Source: Calditrichota bacterium
Lineage (GTDB): Bacteria; Calditrichota; Calditrichia; Calditrichales; J004
DNA length: 64,000 bases
NCBI GenBank assembly: GCA_013112635.1
Contig: JABFGF010000004.1
Span: 248,001 to 312,000, forward strand
Direction of reading: 5' to 3'
Under the pieces are notes generated by a model. The model was not told the origin of the DNA, searched no databases, and saw nothing but the letters and a program-made list of their open reading frames with translations. Positions 28,338 to 37,574 of the stretch are shown here, piece by piece. A program made the position numbers and the translations under genes. Position 1 is the first letter of the stretch. Every line of letters starts with the position of its first letter.

Positions 28338-28510
28338 AATTTCCTCTAATCTCTCCCTAAAAATTATTCAAAAACATATCTTAATTTGATTGTTTTCAAC
28401 AAATCAAAACCTTATATTTAAATTGTTTTAAACTTATTTAAGACAAACAAATCTTAATTACTATTAACGGTTCAGTTTTTTTGTTAACTATTTATTATTC
28501 GGAGGTTATT

Positions 28511-29722
28511 ATGAAGAGGGCTTTACTATTCAGTATTTTACTTACTTCTTTCTTATTTTCAGATTTATTAGCTCAGGATGGAACATGGGTTGTAAATGGC
28601 CAGGTACGTCACAGATTCAATATGATGGGACAAGATTTTAATGGAGATACTAAAACTATTAATAACAATGAGTTAAGGACACGTATTGGTGTTAAGTTTA
28701 TGCCAACTGAAGACGTTATTGGTTTTATTCAGCTTCAAGATTCCCGTGTGATGGGCACCGAGAGCAGCACATTGACAGATGGGTCTGCCGATGCATTAGA
28801 TGCACATCAAGCATATGCGCAAATTAACAAATTATTTGGCATGCCACTTTCTATGAAAGTTGGGCGTATGGAAGTAGCGCTTGGAAATCAAAGATTAATT
28901 GGCGCAGTTGGTTGGCATAACATTGGGCGCAGTTTTGATGGTATTCAATTTACCCATGCAGCTGACAATCATTCTTTACATGTGTTTAATTTTAAAACCG
29001 GGGAAGCGGGTGGCTTTGGAGATACAAGTGATGTTGAAGTAATGGGGGCATGGGCAGATTTTAAAGTTAATGAAGATCTTCGCGTTCAAGGATACGGAAT
29101 TTGGGACAGAACTGTTGGTCCAGGAATGATGTCTCGCATAACTGCCGGTACACAGGTAGATTTTAAAATGGGTGACCTTTCTGCTACCGGTGAATTTGCA
29201 TACCAAACAGGCCAAATAAGTTCGACTGTTGATTATGCAGGAATGATGTATGCTTTAAATGGTACCTATAATATGAATGGAACTTCTTTCTCAGCTGGCC
29301 TTGCTTCATTAAGTGGTGATGATCCAACAACAACAGATAAAGTAGAATCATTTAACACTTTGTTTGCAACAAACCACAAATTCTATGGAATGATGGATTA
29401 TTTCTTAAATGTTCCTGTTCATTCAAAAGGTGGTGGATTACTGGATATCCATGTAAAAGCTTCTACAAAAATCTGCGAAAAAACCAGCATAAAAGGCGCT
29501 TTTCATATGTTTAGTGCAAATGAAAAAGTTGGTGGAGAAGATGCTATTGGGAACGAAATTGATTTATTCTTAACACATGGCTATAACAAAAATGTTAAAT
29601 TCCAGGGTGGATTTGGTTATTTTATGCCGGGTGATTTTGTGAAAAATGTTGGAATCAATAAATACTCAGGTGAAGACGCATCTACATATCTTTATCTTAT
29701 GACAATTATTAATTTGAACTAA
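28511..29722 (+). CDS. Alginate-export-type outer-membrane porin
   Basis: 403 residues from the ATG at 28511, chosen because GGAGG sits 5 bases upstream; an earlier in-frame ATG at 28481 lies before that site. Signal peptide ends at L-L-A-Q. The barrel pattern begins N-G-Q-V-R-H-R-F and includes the alginate_exp-type core: V-G-R-M-E-V-A-L-G-N-Q-R-L-I-G and N-I-G-R-S-F-D-G-I-Q. The C-terminus T-I-I-N-L-N is barrel-like. Members of this family are substrate-specific or general porins; the substrate is unknown. Monocistronic with a terminator shared with comEC. Confidence 0.85.
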   Translation: MKRALLFSILLTSFLFSDLLAQDGTWVVNGQVRHRFNMMGQDFNGDTKTINNNELRTRIGVKFMPTEDVIGFIQLQDSRVMGTESSTLTDGSADALDAHQAYAQINKLFGMPLSMKVGRMEVALGNQRLIGAVGWHNIGRSFDGIQFTHAADNHSLHVFNFKTGEAGGFGDTSDVEVMGAWADFKVNEDLRVQGYGIWDRTVGPGMMSRITAGTQVDFKMGDLSATGEFAYQTGQISSTVDYAGMMYALNGTYNMNGTSFSAGLASLSGDDPTTTDKVESFNTLFATNHKFYGMMDYFLNVPVHSKGGGLLDIHVKASTKICEKTSIKGAFHMFSANEKVGGEDAIGNEIDLFLTHGYNKNVKFQGGFGYFMPGDFVKNVGINKYSGEDASTYLYLMTIINLN

Positions 29723-29736
29723 AATTCAATTGTTCT

Positions 29737-29770
29737 TAAAAGGCTTTCGGCTTACCGGAAGCCTTTTTTA
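29737..29770. terminator. Bidirectional terminator between porin and comEC
   Basis: AAAAGGCTTTCGG (29738-29750) pairs with CCGGAAGCCTTTTTT (29755-29769) over a 4-base loop. A- and T-runs on each side let it work for the porin (plus) and comEC (minus), whose stop adjoins it. Confidence 0.88.
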
Positions 29771-32164
29771 TTATCTCCAATTCACTTTTTTCAAAGTATG
29801 CCCATCACTTTCAATAACTATTGCACCAATCTGGTCAGTCCTGTAAAATTCAATTCCCAAATTGGAAAATTTTTCCAGTGTTTCCGGTGCTGGATGTTTA
29901 AACTTATTTTTTCTACCTACGGATATGATGGCAAACTCTGGTTTTACCAATTCCAGAAATTCTTTACTGGATGAGGTTCTGCTGCCATGATGCCCAACCT
30001 TTAAAACATCAACGTCCAAAAATGATTCATAGTTTTGCATTGCTTCTTCACTTTCAACTTCAGCATCCCCGCTAAACAAAAAACTATTATTTCCATACAT
30101 TAATTTAAATACAAGTGAGCTGTTATTTATTGTCTGGCCTCCATGCGAGCCACTCGTCTCAAAAGTTGTATCAGGATGCAGAATGTAAATTCGTGTTCTT
30201 ATGTCAGGAATAATTATATCCCCTTCGTCCGCATATTTAATAAATACACCCTTTTGTTTTGATTTAGAGATTATCCGCTTATAAATCTTTGATGATACCT
30301 TAAACTCATTCATGACAAGTGTATCAACAAAATAGTTGTCCAGTAAAAACTCAAACCCACCAATATGGTCACTGTGAGGATGGCTGCCAATGAGATAGTT
30401 TATTTTTGAGATCCCGTAATATTTTAAAACAGGATCAACATATCTTTCACCAGCATCAAATCCGAAACCTTTATTGCCTGCATCAACCAAAGCATTTTTT
30501 CCATTTGGAAATTCAATCAATGCGGCATCTCCCTGGCCAACATGGATAAATGTAATCTTCAGATTTTTTCCCTGGAAATTGGTTCCAATTGTTAAAAACA
30601 AAAAAAGTGCAGTAACTGCCAGAAAAGCCAATCTTGCCTTAGAGTTTTTTGCATTGAAAAATAGAAAAATGCCAATTGTAACTAGAATGATTGAGACAAG
30701 GGATGGGTGACCAGTAACAATTTGCACATAAGGAAGATTGGCAAAATTTGAGATAATCCAGGTTAAAAAATCCAAAACTGAGTTTAAAAGAATAGCTATT
30801 CCGGTTGCGGGTAATATTTTAATCGACGCTGTTATTAGAAGGAAAATGCTTAAAAAAACGACTATACCAATTATGGGAATTACAAAAATATTAGCAACCA
30901 ATGCACCAATCTGAAAAGTACCAAAATAAAACCATGTTAAGGGCAATGTTGCCAGGATAGCACAAAATGATGCAATAAAAGGTTTCCTTATAAATTTATT
31001 AAAAACCTTACGAAACCATGTATTAGATTTAAATGCCGGAAGCAAAGAGTTCAGTTTTGAGTTGCCATAAACTAATCCGAAAACAGCAGCAAATGAATAT
31101 TGAAATCCCGGCAGTAAAAGTTCTTCCGGTTTGAAAAGTAAAATTGCTATACCAGACAATGCCACAATGTTAATAGTATTTTGCGGACGATTTGAAAACT
31201 TTGCAATAAAATACACCGTCATCATTAACGATGCCCTTACCACCGGTGCTTTAAAATTTACAAGGGCCAAAAAGAACACCAGGAAAAGAATAATAAGAGC
31301 CATATTTATTTTTTGTGGTACCCTCAGAATAGACAAAATAAATTGCAGGAACAAAGCAATAAATGCGACGTGAAGTCCGGAAATTGCCAGAACGTGGATA
31401 ACACCTGTTTTTTGAAAATCTGCAACAACCCCTTTTTCCAGGTTTCCACGTTCACCTAAAATTAATGCTTTGACAATTGACGCTGAATTGCCAGTTAGAT
31501 GTTTATCAATTATTGAGCGGATTGAATGACGTGTTTTATTAAAAATATTGCTTTGTGCCCAATTACCTTTTCCACTAAAGATATGTAAAACTTTGGTCTC
31601 TTTATGCAGACGGAACTGTAAAAAACGGTTATTTAATTGCAAGTACCGCCTGTAGTTAAACTCTCCCGGATTTGTTGGTAAACCCGCTTGCTGAGGTTTG
31701 CCGAAAATATGCAGGACATCCCCATATTTAAAGCGTTTGCTATACTTACCCTGACTGATCACAACAAATCCATCTGAAACAAGCATTTTGTCTTTTAAAA
31801 ATACTTTGTCACATTTCATCAGGTAAATATCAGGTTTACCTTCACGAACACTCACACTTTCAATCGTTCCCTGAAAAGCATCAATATTATTATAAAAAAG
31901 ATTATTCTCTGCTTGCGAAAATGGATACAAAGAAAACCAGGATTTTAATATACCGGATAATAAGAAAAGTATAAGTACAGCATAAAACAATCGGAAATCA
32001 TTTTTAAAATTAAGTGCAGCATAGATGAGAATGACTAAAAAAGCAGCCATTAGATAAATTGGAGAAACAAAATTCCCGCTGATCCATCCAATGGTAATAC
32101 CAGTGCTGAATATAAAAAAAAAGTAAAGCGATGGCAATGTATGATAATACTTTATGAGTTTCAT
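29771..32164 (-). CDS. comEC: DNA internalisation competence protein ComEC/Rec2
   Basis: 797 residues. N-terminal DUF4131 with membrane segments (about 1-190), a ComEC competence membrane domain (about 220-480, containing G-V-I-H-V-L-A-I-S-G-L-H), and a C-terminal metallo-beta-lactamase domain (about 545-797) with G-S-H-P-H-S-D-H-I-G-G and K-V-G-H-H-G-S-R-T-S. ComEC forms the inner-membrane channel for incoming single-stranded DNA, and the C-terminal domain is proposed to degrade the other strand. All zinc-site motifs look intact, so the strain may be transformable. Its ATG overlaps the stop of the upstream hydrolase by one base (TAATG), so translation is coupled. Confidence 0.95.
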   Translation of the reverse strand: MKLIKYYHTLPSLYFFFIFSTGITIGWISGNFVSPIYLMAAFLVILIYAALNFKNDFRLFYAVLILFLLSGILKSWFSLYPFSQAENNLFYNNIDAFQGTIESVSVREGKPDIYLMKCDKVFLKDKMLVSDGFVVISQGKYSKRFKYGDVLHIFGKPQQAGLPTNPGEFNYRRYLQLNNRFLQFRLHKETKVLHIFSGKGNWAQSNIFNKTRHSIRSIIDKHLTGNSASIVKALILGERGNLEKGVVADFQKTGVIHVLAISGLHVAFIALFLQFILSILRVPQKINMALIILFLVFFLALVNFKAPVVRASLMMTVYFIAKFSNRPQNTINIVALSGIAILLFKPEELLLPGFQYSFAAVFGLVYGNSKLNSLLPAFKSNTWFRKVFNKFIRKPFIASFCAILATLPLTWFYFGTFQIGALVANIFVIPIIGIVVFLSIFLLITASIKILPATGIAILLNSVLDFLTWIISNFANLPYVQIVTGHPSLVSIILVTIGIFLFFNAKNSKARLAFLAVTALFLFLTIGTNFQGKNLKITFIHVGQGDAALIEFPNGKNALVDAGNKGFGFDAGERYVDPVLKYYGISKINYLIGSHPHSDHIGGFEFLLDNYFVDTLVMNEFKVSSKIYKRIISKSKQKGVFIKYADEGDIIIPDIRTRIYILHPDTTFETSGSHGGQTINNSSLVFKLMYGNNSFLFSGDAEVESEEAMQNYESFLDVDVLKVGHHGSRTSSSKEFLELVKPEFAIISVGRKNKFKHPAPETLEKFSNLGIEFYRTDQIGAIVIESDGHTLKKVNWR

Positions 32165-32907
32165 TAAATAAGGTTTAGTTTCATTAAATCGTCTGCAATT
32201 TCAAGATTAAAATTATTATCTTTTAGTATTCTATTTTTTAAATCCGGCGTATCGTTTTCAGGATAAATATGAGAAACAACAGTATGTTTGATTCCACTGT
32301 TATTTATAAACCTGGCAAGTTTAGCTGGTGTCAAATGCCCATCTACAGCCTGTTTATCACTTCTTGAGCATTCAACAATTGCCATATCTGCCTTATGGGC
32401 AAACTTAACCAGTTCATCCTGGTAATCGGTATCACCACTATAAAAAAATCTTTTCAATCCTATAAACATGTAAGCAATAGAATTTTCAGTATGTAATGTT
32501 TTCTGTGTTTTTATCTTGTAGCCAGCCCAGTCATATTCCGAGCTATCGGATTCAATGAGAATTGGTGGTAATTTTTTTATCCAATCCCCCTGGGTTAAAG
32601 ATAAACAGTTAAACCAATATTTCAACCCAACCGGTCCAAAAAGTACCATTTTTTGATTAGAATCCGCTTTTAATAAATATCTTCTCATCAAAATAGCCAT
32701 AACGTCCGAACAATGATCTTGATGAAAATGTGATAAAAAGATAGAGTCAATATCAAGCACATCTACATTAAGTTGGTTTAATTTTTGCAAAACTCCAGGG
32801 CCACAATCTAACAGGGCCTTGTGTTTTTTACTTTCCAGCAGGTAACCTGAGGGGTTTCGCTTAAAAGGAGAAACCATAGTTCCGGAGCCTAAAATTGTTA
32901 TATTCAT
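32164..32907 (-). CDS. RNase Z-like metallo-beta-lactamase hydrolase
   Basis: 247 residues. Single-domain metallo-beta-lactamase fold with N-I-T-I-L-G-S-G-T at the start and zinc motif H60-F-H62-Q-D64-H65. Later metal ligands lie in Y-S-G-D-T-D-Y and V-V-S-H-I-Y-P-E. The length and H-F-H-Q-D-H pattern place it with RNase Z/arylsulfatase-like hydrolases. True tRNase Z is usually above 300 residues with an exosite arm, which is not apparent here. It overlaps comEC by one base and is probably cotranscribed with it. Substrate unknown. Confidence 0.85.
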   Translation of the reverse strand: MNITILGSGTMVSPFKRNPSGYLLESKKHKALLDCGPGVLQKLNQLNVDVLDIDSIFLSHFHQDHCSDVMAILMRRYLLKADSNQKMVLFGPVGLKYWFNCLSLTQGDWIKKLPPILIESDSSEYDWAGYKIKTQKTLHTENSIAYMFIGLKRFFYSGDTDYQDELVKFAHKADMAIVECSRSDKQAVDGHLTPAKLARFINNSGIKHTVVSHIYPENDTPDLKNRILKDNNFNLEIADDLMKLNLI

Positions 32908-33001
32908 AGAAATATTTTTATTTGTAAATTTTATATGTATTTTATATACGATTTTTTATTTGGTACTTAAATTATTTTATGATCGACCAGAGGGGGTCTG
33001 T

Positions 33002-33994
33002 ATGAAACAGTTAGTATTATTAATCTTCATTGTTTCTACTTTTTTTCTTTTACAGTGTGGCGGTTCAAAACTAGAAGAGGGCGATCAACAATATGCCCAG
33101 AAAAAATACACACACGCACTAAACAATTACCTTGCTTATAAAAAAGACAATCCACAGGATGAAAGTGTGAATTCTAAAATTGCCTTATCTTATATGAACA
33201 GAGGTAAAGAATTATACACAAAGACACGCAATATTGAAACTTTTTCAGGAAATTTTGAGAAAGCTAACAAGTTCTTAGGAAACGGTTTCTCTACTACTGA
33301 ACACAAGAACGAATATAGTGAATTACTTTTTGATCTAGCCTTAGCATATAAAGCGACAAAGCCGCAAAACGAGATACAAAAAGAGCAATACTTTAGCAAC
33401 ACCTTGGATTATCTGGCAATGGCGCTGGATAACAATGAAAATAATTATAAAGCCGACTCTTTGCTAAACCAGATTTATGATGAGAACTTTCAAAAAATGT
33501 ATGACAAAGGGATTGCTTTTTACAATAGAGCAAAAAAAGAAAGAAATAACCCTGATTTATATTTAAGCGCAGAGAGATATTTAAAGCAAGCTGTGGAGTT
33601 TAACTCAGCAAGTGAAGAAGCTGAAAAATATTTAAGCAAAACACGAAAAGAAACAATAGGCATATTACAAAGCAATTATCCATTTTCATTTTGTGTTCCA
33701 AATTATCAAAAAAAGGCAAATATTGTTTATATAGATTTTACCATTCAAAACTTTTCCACAGAAACGATTACTTTCGAGATGGATAAATTACAGTTAATTT
33801 CCACAATGGGTGATGCGTATAAAGTTGACCTTAAAAAAACAGAAGAGTTGGAAAACGCTTTTGTTGATAAAACAAAATTAGAACCACGTAAAATGGTCGA
33901 TGGCCAGATTGCCTTTGTATTTGCAAAGGATGCGCAAATTGAATCGTTGAATTATTTTTATGAGGACAAAGAGATTACCAAATACTTCCCATAA
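33002..33994 (+). CDS. TPR-like lipoprotein with C-terminal DUF4352-like domain
   Basis: 330 residues from the ATG at 33002, which has a GAGGGGG site 5-7 bases upstream (an earlier ATG at 32960 has none). Signal peptide with lipobox L-L-Q-C; the cysteine is followed by G-G-S. Residues 25-210 are alpha-helical with TPR-like character (E-G-D-Q-Q-Y-A-Q-K-K-Y-x-x-A-L-N-N-Y). The C-terminal 100 residues form a beta-sandwich of DUF4352 type (I-D-F-T-I-Q-N-F-S-T-E-T-I-T, L-E-P-R-K-M-V-D-G-Q-I-A-F). It is likely outer-membrane or periplasmic. The function is unknown; TPR lipoproteins often scaffold envelope machines. Confidence 0.75.
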   Translation: MKQLVLLIFIVSTFFLLQCGGSKLEEGDQQYAQKKYTHALNNYLAYKKDNPQDESVNSKIALSYMNRGKELYTKTRNIETFSGNFEKANKFLGNGFSTTEHKNEYSELLFDLALAYKATKPQNEIQKEQYFSNTLDYLAMALDNNENNYKADSLLNQIYDENFQKMYDKGIAFYNRAKKERNNPDLYLSAERYLKQAVEFNSASEEAEKYLSKTRKETIGILQSNYPFSFCVPNYQKKANIVYIDFTIQNFSTETITFEMDKLQLISTMGDAYKVDLKKTEELENAFVDKTKLEPRKMVDGQIAFVFAKDAQIESLNYFYEDKEITKYFP

Positions 33995-34012
33995 TCTCTC
34001 ACCAAAGTGTTA

Positions 34013-34050
34013 AAAAAAAGGCGTCCCGAGTATTAAGGACGCCTTTTTAA
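34013..34050. terminator. Bidirectional terminator between the TPR lipoprotein and the subtilase
   Basis: GGCGTCC (34020-34026) pairs with GGACGCC (34037-34043), extended by an A-run before and a T-run after. It lies between convergent stops at 33994 and 34069. Confidence 0.9.
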
Positions 34051-34068
34051 TTTAAAACCAATGCTAAA

Positions 34069-37000
34069 TTATTTAAGCATTAAGATTTTCTTACGTAGTT
34101 TATGTTTATTATCCACTGTGATTTGATAAACATAAAACCCGGAACTCACACTATTACCTGATATATCTTTACCATCCCAAACAGATGTTTGAACTCCGCC
34201 TTCAAGTTGCTGATTAATCAGCGTTCTTACTCTTTGGCCGAGAACATTGTAAATTTCAAGCTTAACATGTGCCTGCTCAGGAATTAAAAATGTAATTGTT
34301 GTGCTTGGGTTAAATGGATTCGGGCTATTTTTAGCGACCTTAAAACCAACTTCGCCTTCAATATCTTCAAGTCTTATATTTGAAACCTGAACTGCCGCTG
34401 AAGTGCTTCCATCTGTACTTGCACAAGTAACAACATTTGCGTCAGAATCATAAGTGTATCCTGTTTTACTTACATCATCAACGCAGAACTCAAAAGTTCC
34501 ATTACCAAAAATCCAACGTGATGAGCTTGAAGCTTCGCCATTTGAATTTGTCGTTAACGATACAGATTGTGTTACACTTCCACCCCAGCTGCCATCAATA
34601 GATGCGTTGCTAACCGGATCACCATTCTGATCAACGATTTTAACTGTTGCATGGGCTCTGCTAAAAACAAAGAATGTCTGTTTAGAAACATTAATACTTT
34701 CAACATGCATTTCATCTCCAGCAGGTGGATCAGAAACAGTAATATAATTTACCTTGGTTTCAGTATCATTTCCACAGGCATTAGTTGCTGTTAATGCAAC
34801 TGTATAGCTGCCGGCGCTGTTATATGTATGGTTTGGGTTCTGTGCTGTTGAAGAACCACCATCGCCAAAATCCCAGCTGAAGCTTGTTGGATTATTTGTT
34901 GTGTTGTCTGTAAATGATACATTCAATGGAGTATCACCGGATACCGGTGTTCCACTAAATTCAGCAACAGGTAAATCACATGGAGGATCTGTAACAGTTA
35001 TATAATCAACTTTTGTCTCAGTATCAGTTCCACAGGAATTTGTAGAAGTCAAAGCAACTGTATAAGTCCCGGCTGAGTTATAAGTATGGCTTGGATTCTG
35101 AGATGTAGAAGATCCGCCATCACCAAAGTCCCAGCTCCAACTTGTCGGATTATTTGTTGTATTATCAGTAAAAGCTACATTCAACGGAGAATCACCGGAC
35201 AATGGTGTTCCGCTAAAATCTGCAACAGGTAAATCACAAGGAGGATCAGTTACCGTGATGTAATCTGTTTTTGTTGCACCATCACTGGCGCAAGCGTTTG
35301 AAGCTGTTAAAGTAACAGTGTATGTGCCGGCTGCGTTATAAGTATGATTTGGATTCTGCGAAGTAGAGGATCCACCATCACCAAAATCCCAATTCCAACC
35401 GGTAACATTTCCTGTTGAAGCGTCTGTAAAAGCAACATTTAATGGCGAATCACCTGACAGTGGTGTTCCGCTAAAATCTGCAGAGACTGTTGGATCTGTT
35501 ACAGTAATGTAGTTGGTTTCTGTATGAGTATCGCTTCCACCTGGTCCTGTAACAGTTAAAGAAACTGTATATGTTCCTGCGGAAGTATAATCATGAGATG
35601 GGCTTTGTGCAGATGAAGAACCACCATCACCAAAATCCCAGCTCCATGTATCAATTGTGCCAGAAGAGTTATCCGTGAAATTTACAGTAAGAGTTGGGCA
35701 ACCACTTGTTGGGCTTGCTGAAAAAGCTGCCGTTGGCGCTGTAGGTGTTCCTGTATTAACTGCATTAAAAGCATTGATACGACCAGCACCTAGTTTTCCT
35801 GCATAGGCAGAGTTTCCTGCAATACCATAAATGTCATCAGCAGTATCAAATAATCTTTGTTTAACTTGTTCTGCTGTCCATGATGGGTTTTGAGACCAAA
35901 TTAAAGCTGCTGTACCGGCTGTGTTAGGAGTAGCCATAGATGTACCACTTAGTGAAGCAACATAATCATTGTTTGGATCATCATGATCATGGTAAGTGGC
36001 ATAAATATCTGTTCCAGGAGCAGAAATATCAACAAATGTTCCATAAGTAGAAAAGTCAGATTTTACATCATTTTGATCTGTTGAAGCTACACCAATAACA
36101 TCAGCTCTATCTAACATATAATCTGAGCCTTCATCATCATCATTTCCGGCTGCTTTAAATACAAGACCGCCACTGGCAATAAAATAATCAAGAGCATCGC
36201 CTAAACCACCAGAGTTAGAAGAACCCCAGCTACAAGATGCAATACGCGCACCATTATCTGCGGCATAAATAAAAGCATCGGCAATATGGCCCATATCAAC
36301 ATAGCCAACTTCAAAAATAAACAGGCGTCCGGAATAACCAATACGCAACGCCATTAATTTTACACCATTTCCATTTACCTGCTGGCTGCCATTTCCCCAA
36401 CCACCGGCAACTGATGAAACAGCATAACCATTATTGTTTATCGCGCCAATTGTTCCGGTAATATGTGTTCCATGGCCGTTAAAATCTCTTGGATCATTAT
36501 CTGGAGTATCCGCATCTTCACCGGAAAAACCAGTTTGATTGTCAACAAAGTCCCAACCGATCCAGTCATCAACATACCCATTATTATCATCATCAACACC
36601 GGCAACACCATTTTTCTCTGCTTCATTAATCCACATATTCCCGGCAGAATTTTCAGGATTATCTATAGAAGCATTTGCACCACCCAAATCTTTATGAAAA
36701 TAACGAACACCTGTGTCCATACAAGCAACAATTATTTGGGAATTACCGGTTTCAATATCCCATGCTTCAGGCGCATCCATATCATGGTCGTTTGCCTGGT
36801 CCAAATGCCATTGATCAGCTAAATTTGGATCATTTGGAGTACCATATACTTTGTGTATTCCGGAAGGTTGAGCATCAATTACACCTGGAAGTGCTTTATA
36901 TCTCTTGGCAACTTCTTCAATGTCTAATTTGGAGTTAACGGTAACTTTAAACCAAAGCGAAAGATCAATAACCCTATCTTGATAGAACTTTGGTTTTTTA

Positions 37001-37266
37001 TTCGGATATTTTTGCAGCAATTCAGAAACGCCTACCAGCTTATTTAGAGCATCTAATTGTGGTAAGCCAGTTACGCCTTTTTTATGTGCTGCAGAGGCAA
37101 CGATTTTATTTACGGTTTCTTTACTGAATTTTACAACCAAATTTGTTTGGTTATACCCGGCAAATGCTGGGACGTCATTTTTCTGGTCAACAGTTTTAAC
37201 TTTTAGCTCGGATGCAAATAGAAAAGAGGTAAAACATAACAACAGTAAAATGGCAAAACGATTCAT
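34069..37266 (-). CDS. Secreted subtilase with four PKD domains and type IX-like sorting domain
   Basis: 1065 residues from ATG 37266 (AAGGAG 6 bases upstream; a start at 37281 lies before that site). Signal peptide 1-19, I9-like propeptide to about 150, S8 domain about 160-500 with D184 (M-D-T-G), H265 (G-H-G-T-H) and S442 (G-T-S-M-A-T-P). Four tandem PKD repeats span about 511-846, each with W-S/N-W-D-F-G-D-G-G-S-S. A beta domain follows (855-945, Big-like). The C-terminus carries N-S-P-N-P-F-N-P-S-T-T-I and ends in K-K-I-L-M-L-K, a sorting domain of the type IX family. It should be secreted and surface-attached, degrading extracellular protein. Confidence 0.95.
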   Translation of the reverse strand: MNRFAILLLLCFTSFLFASELKVKTVDQKNDVPAFAGYNQTNLVVKFSKETVNKIVASAAHKKGVTGLPQLDALNKLVGVSELLQKYPNKKPKFYQDRVIDLSLWFKVTVNSKLDIEEVAKRYKALPGVIDAQPSGIHKVYGTPNDPNLADQWHLDQANDHDMDAPEAWDIETGNSQIIVACMDTGVRYFHKDLGGANASIDNPENSAGNMWINEAEKNGVAGVDDDNNGYVDDWIGWDFVDNQTGFSGEDADTPDNDPRDFNGHGTHITGTIGAINNNGYAVSSVAGGWGNGSQQVNGNGVKLMALRIGYSGRLFIFEVGYVDMGHIADAFIYAADNGARIASCSWGSSNSGGLGDALDYFIASGGLVFKAAGNDDDEGSDYMLDRADVIGVASTDQNDVKSDFSTYGTFVDISAPGTDIYATYHDHDDPNNDYVASLSGTSMATPNTAGTAALIWSQNPSWTAEQVKQRLFDTADDIYGIAGNSAYAGKLGAGRINAFNAVNTGTPTAPTAAFSASPTSGCPTLTVNFTDNSSGTIDTWSWDFGDGGSSSAQSPSHDYTSAGTYTVSLTVTGPGGSDTHTETNYITVTDPTVSADFSGTPLSGDSPLNVAFTDASTGNVTGWNWDFGDGGSSTSQNPNHTYNAAGTYTVTLTASNACASDGATKTDYITVTDPPCDLPVADFSGTPLSGDSPLNVAFTDNTTNNPTSWSWDFGDGGSSTSQNPSHTYNSAGTYTVALTSTNSCGTDTETKVDYITVTDPPCDLPVAEFSGTPVSGDTPLNVSFTDNTTNNPTSFSWDFGDGGSSTAQNPNHTYNSAGSYTVALTATNACGNDTETKVNYITVSDPPAGDEMHVESINVSKQTFFVFSRAHATVKIVDQNGDPVSNASIDGSWGGSVTQSVSLTTNSNGEASSSSRWIFGNGTFEFCVDDVSKTGYTYDSDANVVTCASTDGSTSAAVQVSNIRLEDIEGEVGFKVAKNSPNPFNPSTTITFLIPEQAHVKLEIYNVLGQRVRTLINQQLEGGVQTSVWDGKDISGNSVSSGFYVYQITVDNKHKLRKKILMLK
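34729..35736 (-). repeat. Four tandem PKD-domain coding repeats
   Basis: Each unit is about 82-86 codons with the shared core W-D-F-G-D-G-G-S-S-x-x-Q-N/S-P-x-H-x-Y and the phrase Y-I-T-V-T/S-D-P. Repeats 2-4 are nearly identical in blocks, such as S-G-D-S/T-P-L-N-V and D-N-T-T-N-N-P-T-S, indicating recent duplication or gene conversion. Repeat 1 is more diverged. Confidence 0.9.
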
Positions 37267-37574
37267 AAATATCTCCTTCAATAAAATGAATGGTTAGTAA
37301 AAGGTTAGTTGATTAATACGATATAAAAGTTCCTCCTTTCATTGAGTGAAAAAAGTATTGTTAATATTTCAATTTTAGCAGGGAAAATTAATGGCTGATT
37401 CTATGCAACAAAAAACACGAATGCAATAATTTAATTTATGGAAAACAGATCAATCGAAACATTTATCACAATAATTACATTTATCGTTTAACATTTCTGT
37501 AGATTATTATATTTTTTTTCTAAATAGTGTAGTTAGATTATAAAAAGAAGGCAAATTCGTATTAGAAAAATTTA
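37267..37574. other. Gene-free AT-rich stretch before the subtilase
   Basis: 308 bases with no supported gene on either strand. It should contain the subtilase promoter on the minus strand. An AGGAGG sequence on the minus strand near 37333-37338 is followed by no start codon within range, so it may be a decoy or part of a leader. No hairpin terminator is visible after the HD-GYP stop at 37575. Confidence 0.5.

Noticed and set aside
32164-32907. True tRNase Z
   Set aside because: The hydrolase has the H-x-H-x-D-H motif but is short and lacks the arm expected of tRNase Z, so only a family-level name is given.
34729-35736. Regularly spaced repeats resembling a CRISPR array
   Set aside because: The spacing is about 250 bases, the repeats are coding and translate as PKD domains.
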